A stretch of 59,617 nt of DNA from Alphaproteobacteria bacterium (GCA_020443075.1 JAGRIU010000021.1:1-59617); one strand, 5' to 3'. Shown: positions 36,580 to 46,514, numbered from the stretch's first letter. Notes: generated by a model not told the origin, from the letters alone. Numbers and translations: made by a program.

Positions 36580-37367
36580 TACGTTATTTTAACCACGAAA
36601 CTCCGGCGATGTCACATACTCTTTATTGTAAAAAATCAGGCGAAGGTCCGCGGGCGATCTTCTGGGGGCATGGCTGGGGGCAGGATCACCGTGCTTTCGA
36701 GCCTCTAGCCGAGAGCTTGTCGCGGCTGGGGCGGCATGTGGTTCTCGACTTTCCGGGTTTCGGCACATCGCCGGAGCCGCAAGCGATTTGGGGCACGGAG
36801 GATTACGCCGATGCGATGGCCGATTTTATCCGTGCGCAGACCGGCGAGGGCGAAAAAATTATCTGGTGCGGTCATTCCTTTGGCGGGCGTGTGGGCGTAC
36901 AGCTTGCGGCGCGGCATCCCGATCTGGTGGCCGGGTTGTTTTTGGTGGCGGCCGCCGGTTTACCGCGCAAACGCCCCTTATGGCAAAAGCTGTATTTTAA
37001 AGGACGGGTGGCGCTCTTTAAGACTCTTAAAAAGCTTATTCCACTTGGCCTATCGGAAGAGTGGCTGAAAACGAAATTCGGCAGCGCGGATTATAAAAAT
37101 GTTTCGGGGACGATGCGCGGGATCTTCGTGCGCACGGTGAATGAGGATTTGAGCACGGTCGCCCAGAGCGTAAGCTGCCCTGTTCTTTTGATGTACGGGA
37201 CGCAAGACAGCGAAACCCCTCCGGAAATCGGACGGCGTTATGCGCAATTGATACCACGTGCGGAAATGATTGAGCTTGAGGGGCTGGATCATTACACTGT
37301 GCTGGGCGCGGGGCGGCATCAACTGGCTTCGGCGCTGCAACGTTTTATCAAAAATCTGGATGAATGA
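36576..37367 (+). CDS. Alpha/beta hydrolase coupled to the MurF-like gene
   Basis: A 263-residue hydrolase. IFWGHGWGQDHRAFEPLAES supplies the oxyanion region, VVLDFPGFGTSP follows, GHSFGGR holds the nucleophile Ser (near 100), YGTQDSETPP the acid and LEGLDHYTVLGAGRHQL the His. No signal peptide; cytosolic. The substrate is unknown. The stop overlaps the start of the MurF-like gene (ATGA), which implies that the two products are needed together. It is divergent from ddl and lies inside the dcw cluster on the opposite strand. The start could also be the ATG at 36609. Confidence 0.88.
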   Translation: MIRYFNHETPAMSHTLYCKKSGEGPRAIFWGHGWGQDHRAFEPLAESLSRLGRHVVLDFPGFGTSPEPQAIWGTEDYADAMADFIRAQTGEGEKIIWCGHSFGGRVGVQLAARHPDLVAGLFLVAAAGLPRKRPLWQKLYFKGRVALFKTLKKLIPLGLSEEWLKTKFGSADYKNVSGTMRGIFVRTVNEDLSTVAQSVSCPVLLMYGTQDSETPPEIGRRYAQLIPRAEMIELEGLDHYTVLGAGRHQLASALQRFIKNLDE

Positions 37368-39013
37368 TGATCGAAACCGCCGGACTGTTTTTGTTGTTTC
37401 TAGGATTTGCCGCTTTTGCGACCAAGCGCAGCCTGACCTACATGCATATTTACCAGCAGGAAGAATATGATAGCGCTCGTTTCTTGCGCTGGATATTCAA
37501 AGAGGGCGGCTTTGACAAACGCCTGAGTTTTATGCTGGCTTTGTGCGCGGGTGCGGCGCTGTTTATTCCAGAGATCGCCGCGCAGTTCGTGTTTTTTACG
37601 GCTTTTGTGATGAGCGCCTATTTCGAGAAAGACCCCCGGCGCGAAGCTAAAAAGAAGCTGGTTTTAACGCGGCGGGCGCAGCGCATTTTCTTTCCGGCGC
37701 TGGCTTTGAGCATATTTTCAACGCTTTGGTGCTTTTTCCTGCCGTCTTTTTACGGGCTATGGATCGTCAATGTGCAACTGGTGCCGTTTTTTATTGTTTT
37801 GGTGAATGCAGCCTTACAACCCTATGAAAATAAAGTGCAAAAAGTGTTCTGGCAGGAGGCGCATGATAAAGTTCTGGATTATAACCCGCATATCATCGCC
37901 ATAACCGGATCATTCGGCAAAACGTCGGTGAAGCATATTTTGGGACATATCCTGAAGATGCACGCGCCGAGCCTGATTACGCCGGGCAGCGTCAATACGC
38001 CGATGGGCATTACGCGCATTATCCGCGAAGAGCTGGAGCCGCGGCATCAATATTTCATCGTCGAAATGGGGGCTTACGGGCCGGGCTCTATTGCACGGCT
38101 TTGTGCGCTAACGCCGCCCGATACAGGGGTGATTACGGCGATCGGGCATGCGCATTATGAACGCTTTAAATCTCTGGAGACGGTGGCCGAAGCCAAGTAC
38201 GAACTGGCCGAAGCGGTTTTGAGAAAGCAAGACGGGCTGATGATCGTCAACGAGAATACGCTGCGCTTTGATAAAGCCAAGGCGTTGCAACAGGCCCATG
38301 CCAAGCAGTTTGTTGTTTGCGGGGACGCGCCGGAGTCCAAGGCGAAGGATAAAAAAGAGAAGAAGGAAGACATACCGGGGCATTTGGAGGTGCATAAAAT
38401 CGTACAGGAGCTTGAAGGCTTGCTGGTACGGTTAAGCTGGAAAGGCGCGAGCTATGATCTGAAAGCGCCGCTTTACGGGACACATCACGGGCATAATCTG
38501 GCACTGGCGTTTGTCACAGCCTTCGAACTCGGGCTGGGGCCGGAGGATATTTTGAGCGCGCTCAAAACCCTGCCGCAGATTGCACACCGTTTGGAGGTGA
38601 AGCCGCAAGGGCGCGATATGATCGTCATTGACGATGCCTATAATTCCAACCCGATCGGTTTTCAATCGGCGCTGGGGCTTTTGGCGACGCTGGCGCAAAA
38701 AAGCGGCGGCAAGATCAAGCGCAAGATCCTGATCACACCAGGGATGGTCGAGCTTGGCCCCGCGCATACCGAGGCGCACGAGACAATCGGGCGGCTGGCC
38801 GGACAGGTGTGCGATGTGGCGCTGGTAGTGAACGGGCAGCGTATCCCGAGCTTTCTTGAAGGCTTTAAAGCTACGGGCGGACAAAAAGAGCTGCACGAGG
38901 TCGCCAGCTTCGCCGAGGCGCAAAGCTGGGTTGCGGCGAACAGACAAGACGGCGATGCGGTCTTGATCGAAAACGACTTGCCGGATTTGTACGAACGGAA
39001 ATTACGCCTGTAA
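37364..39013 (+). CDS. MurF-like Mur ligase with N-terminal membrane domain
   Basis: A 549-residue protein. Residues 1-165 hold about five membrane helices (3-20, 55-72, 73-87, 107-126, 129-150) with no Mur-ligase counterpart. From 175 on it is a Mur ligase: ATP loop ITGSFGKTSVK (180-190), FIVEMGAYGPGSIARL (231-246), AIGHAHYERF (259-268), HRLEVKPQGRDMIVIDDAYN (408-427) and ITPGMVELGPAHTEAHE. DDAYNSNP and MVELG are MurF hallmarks, so it may add D-Ala-D-Ala to UDP-MurNAc-tripeptide at the membrane. The canonical MurF uracil-recognition domain is missing. It could be the only MurF here, or act on another substrate. It overlaps the hydrolase gene by 4 nt. Confidence 0.85.
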   Translation: MMIETAGLFLLFLGFAAFATKRSLTYMHIYQQEEYDSARFLRWIFKEGGFDKRLSFMLALCAGAALFIPEIAAQFVFFTAFVMSAYFEKDPRREAKKKLVLTRRAQRIFFPALALSIFSTLWCFFLPSFYGLWIVNVQLVPFFIVLVNAALQPYENKVQKVFWQEAHDKVLDYNPHIIAITGSFGKTSVKHILGHILKMHAPSLITPGSVNTPMGITRIIREELEPRHQYFIVEMGAYGPGSIARLCALTPPDTGVITAIGHAHYERFKSLETVAEAKYELAEAVLRKQDGLMIVNENTLRFDKAKALQQAHAKQFVVCGDAPESKAKDKKEKKEDIPGHLEVHKIVQELEGLLVRLSWKGASYDLKAPLYGTHHGHNLALAFVTAFELGLGPEDILSALKTLPQIAHRLEVKPQGRDMIVIDDAYNSNPIGFQSALGLLATLAQKSGGKIKRKILITPGMVELGPAHTEAHETIGRLAGQVCDVALVVNGQRIPSFLEGFKATGGQKELHEVASFAEAQSWVAANRQDGDAVLIENDLPDLYERKLRL

Positions 39014-39074
39014 TTTGACATAGTTTTAGCTCTGCTTTATATTCCTCCTTCTGTCAATTGATTGGAAACAGGTT

Positions 39075-39869
39075 ATGACTCGTTTGCAGACCTTTCTTTG
39101 CGCTTCGGCGGCCCTCATTAGCGCGCAGGCTACTGCCTCTCTTGATGATGCGGGGTATGATGTCGATGTTTTTGAACAGCATATCAAGCCGCAACTCGTC
39201 CATACTGTCGACGGGATCAAGACTTTAGAAGATCTGCGCGCTCTAAAAGAGGCAGATCGTCGCAGAGCCGATAAAATCTCCAGTGAACTGGGGTGTCATT
39301 CTATCGTATCCGGTGAAGGCCGGACATGGGATAAATCTCTCATTCTCAAGGCTTTTAGCCGCCTTGACGAATATAAAACTATCCTTCGCGGCACGGGGTA
39401 TAAAGGCCCTCTTGACCTTCTTGCCAGAACGGCAGGTTCTCTTGAATTTTCCGATATCAGGCAAGAGCTTCCCCAGACGGTCTGTAGTCAAGCCTATCTC
39501 AGCGGACCTCTTGCGCGTTTTCGCGAGGTTTCTCTGGCTGGTGTTCCCGATGGCCCTGTTCGCAAACAGGTTGAAAAACTGCAGCGCTTTATCAAAGGCG
39601 CCGAACAGGACGGAACAATCTCTATCTATGAGGGTTTTGCCGCATTGAGAGACAAAACCGCGATTGCCGGAGTATTTCATACAGCATACGAGATTCCCGA
39701 GGCTCTTTCGCGTAAAGTGTTGGAAAACCTTGATTTGGACACGTCTTCTAAATCCGTAGCGTTTATGGGCTATCTTCTTTCCAAGAAATTGGAAAGACAA
39801 ATGGGAAGCAACAATGCTTTCGAGCGCGATAGAGCGCAGCTTCCAATTCTCGGGCTGGTGCGGGAATAA
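39075..39869 (+). CDS. Unknown secreted protein, paralogue 1
   Basis: A 264-residue protein with a clear signal peptide (MTRLQTFLCASAALISAQATA, cleavage near residue 21), so probably periplasmic. The mature part is helical and charged, with two Cys (in ELGCHSI and TVCSQAY) that could pair. Its C-terminal half (ALSRKVLENLDLDTSSKSVA) resembles the same region of the next gene (ALAAAILEDLNIDSDDALIK), suggesting tandem duplication followed by divergence. AACAGG precedes the ATG. No family was recognised. Confidence 0.75.
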   Translation: MTRLQTFLCASAALISAQATASLDDAGYDVDVFEQHIKPQLVHTVDGIKTLEDLRALKEADRRRADKISSELGCHSIVSGEGRTWDKSLILKAFSRLDEYKTILRGTGYKGPLDLLARTAGSLEFSDIRQELPQTVCSQAYLSGPLARFREVSLAGVPDGPVRKQVEKLQRFIKGAEQDGTISIYEGFAALRDKTAIAGVFHTAYEIPEALSRKVLENLDLDTSSKSVAFMGYLLSKKLERQMGSNNAFERDRAQLPILGLVRE

Positions 39870-39934
39870 GTTTAATACAGGTGGGTCCTGTAGGTTTGGT
39901 TTAGAACAGTTTTACACATTGAGGGTTTTTATTC

Positions 39935-40786
39935 ATGGCTTTAAGACAAATGGCAACCGCTTTGGCGTTGGTCTTCAGTTCCTATTCTTTTTCTTCAGGC
40001 CGTGACGCTGAGGGATTGTCCTCACTGTCGCTCGATCGACTGCAAGAACTGGCCGGACAGGCCAAAAAAGACGTTGCGGCTATGGACCTTGATGATCTGC
40101 GGAGCAGATATTACCAGCTTCAATGCGAGCCTACTCAATATTATTCAAGATCTTCTGATGATGGCGCAATATCCTCTGATGACGACGTGAGGCGTTTTTT
40201 TGCAGATCAAGCCGTCAGCGAGAGATTTAGTGCGTTATTAAAGACTATTCCCCAAGAACGCATTGATCGTTATCGCGCTATCGCTGATGAAGCCACTGGC
40301 GGCTTTGGTCATGAGGAACTGGCTCTTAAAGCTGCCGTGCTCGCCACACTTTACGAAAACGTATATCCCGTACCAACATGCGCTATGGGGGCCGATTTAC
40401 AGGATATTATCAAGACCAAGCTTAGAAATAATTATTTGAGGCGCACCATCGTGGGGGCTGAGAATGCACCTACGGATGACCAGAATCTTATCGTGGAAAG
40501 AATCAAAGAACTTGCCAACCATACCGAACAAACCCTGGCAGACGGAATGGTGTCCGCACAGGATGCTGTTGAACTGGATACCCGCGTAGCGCGGGTGTTT
40601 GAAAAAACTCAAACAATGGCTTTATTGGTCGGTGCGCGTGCTCTGGCCGCCGCTATATTGGAGGATTTAAACATCGATTCCGACGATGCTCTTATCAAAG
40701 GTCTGGCATCCGCGATGAGTGTAGGCATTATGGCTAAAAACGGACAACATCTGCCGTTAACCTGCCCGATTCCCGAGTCCATATAA
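39935..40786 (+). CDS. Unknown secreted protein, paralogue 2
   Basis: A 283-residue protein with a probable signal peptide (MALRQMATALALVFSSYSF, cleavage near residue 21). The mature protein is helical with Cys in LQCEP, PTCAMG and LTCPIP. The arrangement of two central Cys, a DGMVSAQDAVELDTRVARVF helix and ALAAAILEDLNIDSDD parallels the preceding gene. GAGGG precedes the ATG and the gap between the two genes is 65 bp, so they are probably co-transcribed. Function unknown. Being exported and embedded in a cell-wall cluster, an envelope role is possible but unproven. Confidence 0.75.
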   Translation: MALRQMATALALVFSSYSFSSGRDAEGLSSLSLDRLQELAGQAKKDVAAMDLDDLRSRYYQLQCEPTQYYSRSSDDGAISSDDDVRRFFADQAVSERFSALLKTIPQERIDRYRAIADEATGGFGHEELALKAAVLATLYENVYPVPTCAMGADLQDIIKTKLRNNYLRRTIVGAENAPTDDQNLIVERIKELANHTEQTLADGMVSAQDAVELDTRVARVFEKTQTMALLVGARALAAAILEDLNIDSDDALIKGLASAMSVGIMAKNGQHLPLTCPIPESI

Positions 40787-40907
40787 GCCCCGCTTTCCCC
40801 CTGCACCAAAACTATTACATAAAATGCTATGTAAATTTAACGGTCTGTCAATACAGGCTGTATTAACATTGTAATGTTTGGGTCTTTATCTTTAGGGGGT
40901 AATATCA

Positions 40908-41105
40908 ATGATAACCAATAATGACATGAGAAATGCGCATGCACTTTTAGATGCCATGGGAGAGACGGGCAACGCCTGTATTTCCAGTGGAGAAGAACTC
41001 GCCGACATCATGGGCCTTGCGGCGGCCATGGACGCGTCGATCCAAGGACGTAGACCTGTCGTACGCCATGTACCTGCGGCGGTTTTGGATTCCTTGCCAG
41101 CCTAG
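40908..41105 (+). CDS. Small hypothetical protein
   Basis: A 65-residue acidic protein (MITNNDMRNAHALLDAMGET at the start) with a strong AGGGGG ribosome binding site. It contains helices rich in Ala and Met (LADIMGLAAAMDASIQ) and a C-terminal RRPVVRHVPAAVLDSLPA segment. No signal peptide or membrane helix. The preceding 120 bp is AT-rich with possible promoter elements (TTAACA near 40863). The family is not recognised. Confidence 0.55.
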   Translation: MITNNDMRNAHALLDAMGETGNACISSGEELADIMGLAAAMDASIQGRRPVVRHVPAAVLDSLPA

Positions 41106-41182
41106 ATCATACGTTTTTCTTTAGTTCTGTAATTTACAAGCCAGAGTTGTGTTTCTGGGCTTCTTTTCGGGGGTGTAAAACT

Positions 41183-41836
41183 ATGTTTTGTGCGGCTTTG
41201 CCTGAGGATGACTGTCGTTTAATCCTGCGCTACAGCGCGGAATATCCGGCGATGTGGGATCATATTAACGGGTTTTTGTGGCTTTCGCCGGAAATCCGCC
41301 CGCGGCAGTCGTTGCGGTTTTTGAAAAATCTCTTACGTCAGGAATGGCTGGCTTACGGGCTCAGCGAGGACGAGATCGACGATCTTTTTGCCTTTAAACG
41401 CAAGATGATCAATTTCGATCGTGAATACAGACCGGAGTCTCTGGACGCTTTAGCGACACGCCTGCGGATCTGGGCTTATGACGTGCCAAATGCTCTTTTT
41501 GGGCAAAACCGGGCGGGGGAGCCTATTCCGCAAGATGATCACACGGCTTTACAGAAACTGGCCGGACGGATTGTTTTCGCCGATCCGCGCTTTGGGCAGA
41601 ACCTGCGTGCACTCAACAGCCTTATTCGCGACGATACGCTCGAAGATCGCTGGGTGAAGGATATTGAACGCCTTATGTTGCTGGAGCATTTCACTGACAA
41701 TCCTCAGCCGCGCAGCGGCCATTTCGAGCATTTATTTGAGGATTTCAGACCGGAATGGCGGACGATGGATGGGATGATGCTGTCTTATCACTTCCGCTAT
41801 AAACATCCAGAGCATAAAAAAGCGGCACGCGCCTAG
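41183..41836 (+). CDS. Hypothetical cytosolic protein
   Basis: A 217-residue soluble protein rich in Arg, Leu and aromatic residues (RPRQSLRFLKNLLRQEWLAY, LRIWAYDVPNALFGQNRAGE, LMLLEHFTDNPQPRSGHFEH). I chose the ATG at 41183 because CGGGGGTG lies 8 nt upstream; a frame 12 codons longer starts at a non-ATG codon. It is the last gene of the plus-strand island and converges with murB across 19 bp. No domain was recognised. Confidence 0.75.
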   Translation: MFCAALPEDDCRLILRYSAEYPAMWDHINGFLWLSPEIRPRQSLRFLKNLLRQEWLAYGLSEDEIDDLFAFKRKMINFDREYRPESLDALATRLRIWAYDVPNALFGQNRAGEPIPQDDHTALQKLAGRIVFADPRFGQNLRALNSLIRDDTLEDRWVKDIERLMLLEHFTDNPQPRSGHFEHLFEDFRPEWRTMDGMMLSYHFRYKHPEHKKAARA

Positions 41837-41855
41837 AGAGACCGGAGAGAGCGCG

Positions 41856-42770
41856 TTAGCTCTCCTGCCCTATTCTCTTGATTTCCCAGTGCAGCTTGAC
41901 CCCTAGATCGTACAGGGCACGGCGGCGGAGTTCATTTCCCAAATTTTCGAGGTCCGCGGCGCTAGCATCCCCGGTATTGATCATAAAGTTGCAATGCAGC
42001 TCGTTCATTTGCGCGCCGCCCATACGCAGGCCGCGTCCGCCGACCATATCGACAATTTGCCAGGCGCGCGTGCCGGGGGGCAGGCCCGCTTTTTTGAGTT
42101 CGGTTTCGGACGGATTGGCGAAGGTTGAACCGCCCGTACATTCGCGGATAGGCTGGGTTTCATTGCGCTTGGCCTTAATTTCGGTGATGCGGGCCTTGAC
42201 GGTCTCATAGTCCTCTGCCCGGCCCTTGAGGATGGCAGAGGTGAAGATCAAATCATGATGCACACCGCAATGGCGGTAGGTAAAATGCATATCCTCTGCT
42301 GTGAGGCGGTGGGGATTGCCTTTACGGTCGATAGCGGTCGCGCCGACGAAGATGTCCTTGATTTCCGCACCGTAAGCCCCGGCATTCATGCGCAGCGCCC
42401 CGCCGAGACTACCTGGAATGCCGGAGAGAAATTCCATCCCGCCTATTCCGGCTTTCACGGCGGCGGCGGCAACATTGCCATTGAGCGCCCCACATCCGGC
42501 GGAAATATAGGTATCGTTTAGAACTTTTACGGATGAGAAGGCTTTATCGAGTTGAATCGTTGCGCCGCGCAACCCGCCATCGCGTATAATCGTGTTGGCG
42601 AGGCCACCGATGATGGTGAGGGGCTGATCTGCGGACCATTGGCTCAAGAACGCTGCTAGGTCGTCTTCATCGGCGGGCTTGAAGAGCAGGTCAGCAGCTC
42701 CGCCGCAGCGAAACCAACTCTGCGCGCCGATGGGAGCATTTTCGGTGAGTGTGCCGCGGATGTTTTTCAC
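41856..42770 (-). CDS. murB: UDP-N-acetylenolpyruvoylglucosamine reductase
   Basis: A flavoenzyme of 304 residues that reduces UDP-GlcNAc-enolpyruvate to UDP-MurNAc. N-terminal FAD domain motifs: [15 protein letters not shown] and [17 protein letters not shown]; then [20 protein letters not shown] and NAGAYGAEI, followed by the [11 protein letters not shown] loop and [19 protein letters not shown]. The 4-nt overlap with murC shows coupling. In most Alphaproteobacteria ddl follows directly; here the plus-strand island intervenes. Confidence 0.96.
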   Translation of the reverse strand: MKNIRGTLTENAPIGAQSWFRCGGAADLLFKPADEDDLAAFLSQWSADQPLTIIGGLANTIIRDGGLRGATIQLDKAFSSVKVLNDTYISAGCGALNGNVAAAAVKAGIGGMEFLSGIPGSLGGALRMNAGAYGAEIKDIFVGATAIDRKGNPHRLTAEDMHFTYRHCGVHHDLIFTSAILKGRAEDYETVKARITEIKAKRNETQPIRECTGGSTFANPSETELKKAGLPPGTRAWQIVDMVGGRGLRMGGAQMNELHCNFMINTGDASAADLENLGNELRRRALYDLGVKLHWEIKRIGQES

Positions 42771-44206
42771 GCCGCGCTGCCTTTGGCTTTTTCGATGGCC
42801 TCGTCCAGTTGGGCGGGCAGAGCGTAGGCCCAGCTTGTGATATCACCCGCGCCCATGCAAATCACGAAATCGCCGGGGCGGGTGATTTGCGCAACCGTAT
42901 GCGCCAGCTCCTTACGGTCCGGTAGCGCCTGTACATCTCGGTGGCCGTGGTTTTTTATGCCTTCGACGAGGCTGCGTTTATCCGCGCCTTCGATCGGGGT
43001 TTCTCCGGCTTCGTAAACATCGGCGATGATCACCGCATCGGCATCGTTGAAGCATTTGCAAAAGTCCTCGAACAAGTCATGCAAGCGGGTATAGCGGTGA
43101 GGCTGCATGACGGCAATGACGCGGCCGCCATTTCCGCTCACGGCGGTGCGGGCGGTTTTGAGGACGGTTTCGATTTCGATCGGGTGGTGGGCGTAATCGT
43201 CAATCACGGTGATGCCGTGGCTTTCGCCCGTCTTTGTGAAGCGGCGTTTAACGCCGGAAAAGCCGGAAAGCGCCTTTTTCATGGTCGCGGCGGGGACCTC
43301 CATTTGCTTGGCGATCGCCAGCGCGACGAGAGAATTTTGTACGTTGTGGCAGCCAAGCATCGGCAGGTGGATATCCTTTAAGGTCTGGCCGTCGGCAAAA
43401 TGCACGTCAAAGACGCTGCCCTCCGCATCCATATGCAAGTTCAGAGCCTGCACATCGGCCTGCGGGTTAAAGCCGTAGGTGATGATTTTGCGGTCTTTGA
43501 CGTCGGGAACAAGGGCCTGAACTTCGGGATGGTCGATACACAGCACGGCATAGCCGTAGAACGGCAAGTTATGAATGAACTGGCGGTAGGCGGCTTTCAC
43601 ATTTTCGAAGCTGCCGTAATGTTCCATATGTTCGGGGTCCATGTTGGTGACAACCGCGACGCTGGCGGGTAAGCGCGTGAAGGTGCCGTCGCTTTCATCG
43701 GCTTCGACGACCATGATGTTGCTCTGCCCCAGCCTTGTATTTGTCCCGTAGGCATTGACGATGCCGCCATTGATAACTGTCGGGTCAAAACCCGCAGCCT
43801 CCAGCATTTGCCCGACCATGGAGGTCGTGGTGGTTTTGCCGTGTGTGCCGCCAATCGCCACCGCCCATTTCATGCGCATCAGCTCGGCCAACATTTCGGC
43901 GCGGCGCACGACCGGCAGGCCGAGATCACGGGCGGCGGAGAGTTCGGGGTTGGTGGATTTGATCGCGGAGGAGACTACAACGGCGGAAATGGCTTGGCCG
44001 TTTTTGCTTTTCAGGTTCGATGGCTCATGGCCGATATAGATTTCTATGCCCTGATCGCGCAGGCGTTTGACATTGGCGTTTTCGGCCATATCGGAGCCTT
44101 GCACTTCATAGCCCAGCGTGCGCAAAGCCTCGGCGATGCCGCTCATGCCGATGCCGCCGATGCCGATAAAGTGAAGCGGGCCGATGTCTTTGGGCATTCC
44201 TTGCAT
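42767..44206 (-). CDS. murC: UDP-N-acetylmuramate--L-alanine ligase
   Basis: MurC adds L-Ala to UDP-MurNAc. N-terminal motif [23 protein letters not shown] loop [26 protein letters not shown] and the middle/C-terminal [20 protein letters not shown] with [15 protein letters not shown] chose the ATG at 44206, preceded by AAGGACT, over one nine codons upstream that would overlap murG by 13 nt. The product is 479 residues. Confidence 0.96.
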   Translation of the reverse strand: MQGMPKDIGPLHFIGIGGIGMSGIAEALRTLGYEVQGSDMAENANVKRLRDQGIEIYIGHEPSNLKSKNGQAISAVVVSSAIKSTNPELSAARDLGLPVVRRAEMLAELMRMKWAVAIGGTHGKTTTTSMVGQMLEAAGFDPTVINGGIVNAYGTNTRLGQSNIMVVEADESDGTFTRLPASVAVVTNMDPEHMEHYGSFENVKAAYRQFIHNLPFYGYAVLCIDHPEVQALVPDVKDRKIITYGFNPQADVQALNLHMDAEGSVFDVHFADGQTLKDIHLPMLGCHNVQNSLVALAIAKQMEVPAATMKKALSGFSGVKRRFTKTGESHGITVIDDYAHHPIEIETVLKTARTAVSGNGGRVIAVMQPHRYTRLHDLFEDFCKCFNDADAVIIADVYEAGETPIEGADKRSLVEGIKNHGHRDVQALPDRKELAHTVAQITRPGDFVICMGAGDITSWAYALPAQLDEAIEKAKGSAA

Positions 44207-44220
44207 GTGCTTTAGTCCTT

Positions 44221-45336
44221 CTATTCGTTCCACCCGCTAATGACCGCAGTGATCAGGTTGCCGAGTTTACGGGCCGCATCGGGGCGGCCGCATTCGCGGG
44301 CTTTTTCAGCGGCGCGGAAAAGAGTTTCCGGATTTTGCAGGAAAGTCTCGATCCTTGCAAGAACCGCTTCGGGGGTGAAGCCGTTTTCGGTCATCACCCA
44401 GGCCCCGCCCGCATCGGCAATCACGTCGGCGTTTTGCTTTTGCTGCTGGTCCTTGTGATGCGGATAGGGCACGAAGACAGCCGGACGTCCGGCGGCGGTG
44501 ACTTCGGCCACAGTGGATGCGCCCGAGCGCGCGATCACGACATGCGCGGCTTCGAGTTGTTCCGGCACATCGTCGATAAAGGGTTTGAGTTCGGCCTTGA
44601 TACCTGCCTCGCCATAGGTTTTACGCGCTTCATCCAGATATTCGGCGCGGCATTGCTGGACGATATGCAAGCGCGCGCGATGGTCAGAGGGCAACCGCGC
44701 CAGCGCTTCGGGCAGAATATCGCTGAACACCTTGGCCCCCAGTGAGCCGCCCATCACGAGAATACGCAACGGGCCACTTGCTTCCAGCGCCGGATAGGGC
44801 TTCGTATAGAGCGCGGTGATTTCGCTGCGCACCGGATTGCCGGTAAAAACGCAGTTGACGGCCTCGGCCTTTTCCAGCCCTTTAAGCTGAGGCACAGAAG
44901 AGGCGATCCGCAGCGCCTTTGGCGCGAGCATGTGATTGGCCTTGCCGATGATGGCGTTTTGTTCGTGCAGGATGGTCGGCACGCCAAGGCTTTGCGCGGC
45001 ATAGACCGCCGGAAAAGACGGATAGCCGCCAAAGCCAACGACCAGGTCGGGCTGGCGGCGTTTGATCAGAGTTTGCGCCTTGAGGATACCCAGCGCCAGC
45101 GCGGCCACGCCTTTGAGTTTGCCCATAAGCCCTGCGCCCAGCGTGCCGGAGGGCAGCACATGCATCGTAACATCACCGAAGCCGTCCTTGAAACGTTCGC
45201 CGCGTTTATCGGTCACCCATTCGACTTCATAGCCGCGCGAGAGCAAATCCTTGGCCAAAGCCTGCGCAGGCATGACGTGACCGCCTGTGCCGCCCGCGCT
45301 TAGGATAACTCGTTTTTTGCGTTCTTCTTTGCTCAT
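44221..45336 (-). CDS. murG: Lipid II synthase MurG
   Basis: Membrane-associated glycosyltransferase of 371 residues that adds GlcNAc to lipid I. N-terminal [19 protein letters not shown], then [19 protein letters not shown] and [14 protein letters not shown]; the C-terminal domain has [18 protein letters not shown] and [20 protein letters not shown], with the UDP-GlcNAc site. It overlaps ftsW by 4 nt and precedes murC in the same direction. Confidence 0.97.
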   Translation of the reverse strand: MSKEERKKRVILSAGGTGGHVMPAQALAKDLLSRGYEVEWVTDKRGERFKDGFGDVTMHVLPSGTLGAGLMGKLKGVAALALGILKAQTLIKRRQPDLVVGFGGYPSFPAVYAAQSLGVPTILHEQNAIIGKANHMLAPKALRIASSVPQLKGLEKAEAVNCVFTGNPVRSEITALYTKPYPALEASGPLRILVMGGSLGAKVFSDILPEALARLPSDHRARLHIVQQCRAEYLDEARKTYGEAGIKAELKPFIDDVPEQLEAAHVVIARSGASTVAEVTAAGRPAVFVPYPHHKDQQQKQNADVIADAGGAWVMTENGFTPEAVLARIETFLQNPETLFRAAEKARECGRPDAARKLGNLITAVISGWNE

Positions 45337-46514
45337 GGTTTTTGCACCGATCCTGTGTTTATGCGCGGCGGGGCACTCAATGACAAGCCGCCGCGTGAAA
45401 CGCCTTCCCGGCCTGAACTGCGTGTTAAGCCTAACACCACACCGAAGGACAGCCCCATCGATAATAAAGACGAGCCGCCATAGCTGATGAAGGGAAGCGT
45501 CATGCCCTTGGCGGGAAGAATATGCATCGCCGAGCCCATATGCACCATCGCCTGCAAGCCCATCATGGTGAGCAGACCTCCGACTGCCAGAATGACAAAC
45601 ATATCGTTACATTCCATCAAACGGTTGATCCCACGCAAGAGAATAAAGCTGTAGAGGCCGATAATAACCAAAATCACCAGCATGCCCATTTCCTCACCGG
45701 CGACGGAGAAGATAAAATCCGCGTGCGCATCGGGCAGATCGAGTTTGACTGTGCCCTGCCCCGGTCCGGTGCCGAGGAAGCCTCCGTTGCGAAGGGCTTC
45801 GAGGGATTTTTCGACCTGAAAGTTGTCTCCGGCAGCCGGATCCAGATAGCGGTTAATGCGGCTGTGGACGTGATCGAAGCCATAATAAGCGCCGACCAGT
45901 CCTACAACTCCGGCCAGCACCAGCAAGATTAAAAGCCGAAAAGGAAAACCGGCGAGGAAAATCTGCGCTGCCCAGACCGAGGTAATAATCACCGTCATCC
46001 CCAGATCGGGCTGCATTAAAAGCAAGATCACGGTCAGGGCATAGACTCCGGCTGTTAACGCATTTCCGGGAAACCCCGGCTTTTCTTTCTGCATCGCCAT
46101 CAGCCACGCCGCAACGATGATAAAGGCGGGTTTGATGAATTCGCTGGGCTGGATGGAAAAGCCGAAGAGATGGAGCCAGCGCTGCGCCCCCTTGATTTCC
46201 ATGCCCGTAAAGAGGACCGCTATCATAGCCACGATACAGCCCATATATAAAAGCGTGGCCATACGCCGGATCAGTTTTCTGTTCAGGAACGAAAAGCCAA
46301 TCAGCATGGCTAGCGACGGCACGAGAAAGATCATGTGGCGGATCAAGAAGTGATACGGCCCCAAGCCGATATGCGTGGCGACAGGCGGGCTGGCGGTCGC
46401 CACCAGCATTACCCCGGTTGTTGCCAGAATAAGGAGCGCCGCCAGCATGCCGCGATCGACCGTCCACCACCATTGGGCGAAGATTGATTTATCGGTGCGG
46501 GCGAAGAGACTCAT
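45333..46514 (-). CDS. ftsW: Division SEDS glycosyltransferase FtsW
   Basis: A polytopic membrane protein of 393 residues with about ten helices. Motifs include GAQRWLHLFGFSIQPSEFIK, LMQPDLGMTVIITSVWAAQ, FQVEKSLEALRNGGFLGTGP and, at the C-terminal end, GMTLPFISYGGSSLLSMG. It polymerises septal glycan with its partner FtsI (51010-52737). Its place between murD and murG identifies it as FtsW, not the RodA paralogue. Confidence 0.96.
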   Translation of the reverse strand: MSLFARTDKSIFAQWWWTVDRGMLAALLILATTGVMLVATASPPVATHIGLGPYHFLIRHMIFLVPSLAMLIGFSFLNRKLIRRMATLLYMGCIVAMIAVLFTGMEIKGAQRWLHLFGFSIQPSEFIKPAFIIVAAWLMAMQKEKPGFPGNALTAGVYALTVILLLMQPDLGMTVIITSVWAAQIFLAGFPFRLLILLVLAGVVGLVGAYYGFDHVHSRINRYLDPAAGDNFQVEKSLEALRNGGFLGTGPGQGTVKLDLPDAHADFIFSVAGEEMGMLVILVIIGLYSFILLRGINRLMECNDMFVILAVGGLLTMMGLQAMVHMGSAMHILPAKGMTLPFISYGGSSLLSMGLSFGVVLGLTRSSGREGVSRGGLSLSAPPRINTGSVQKP

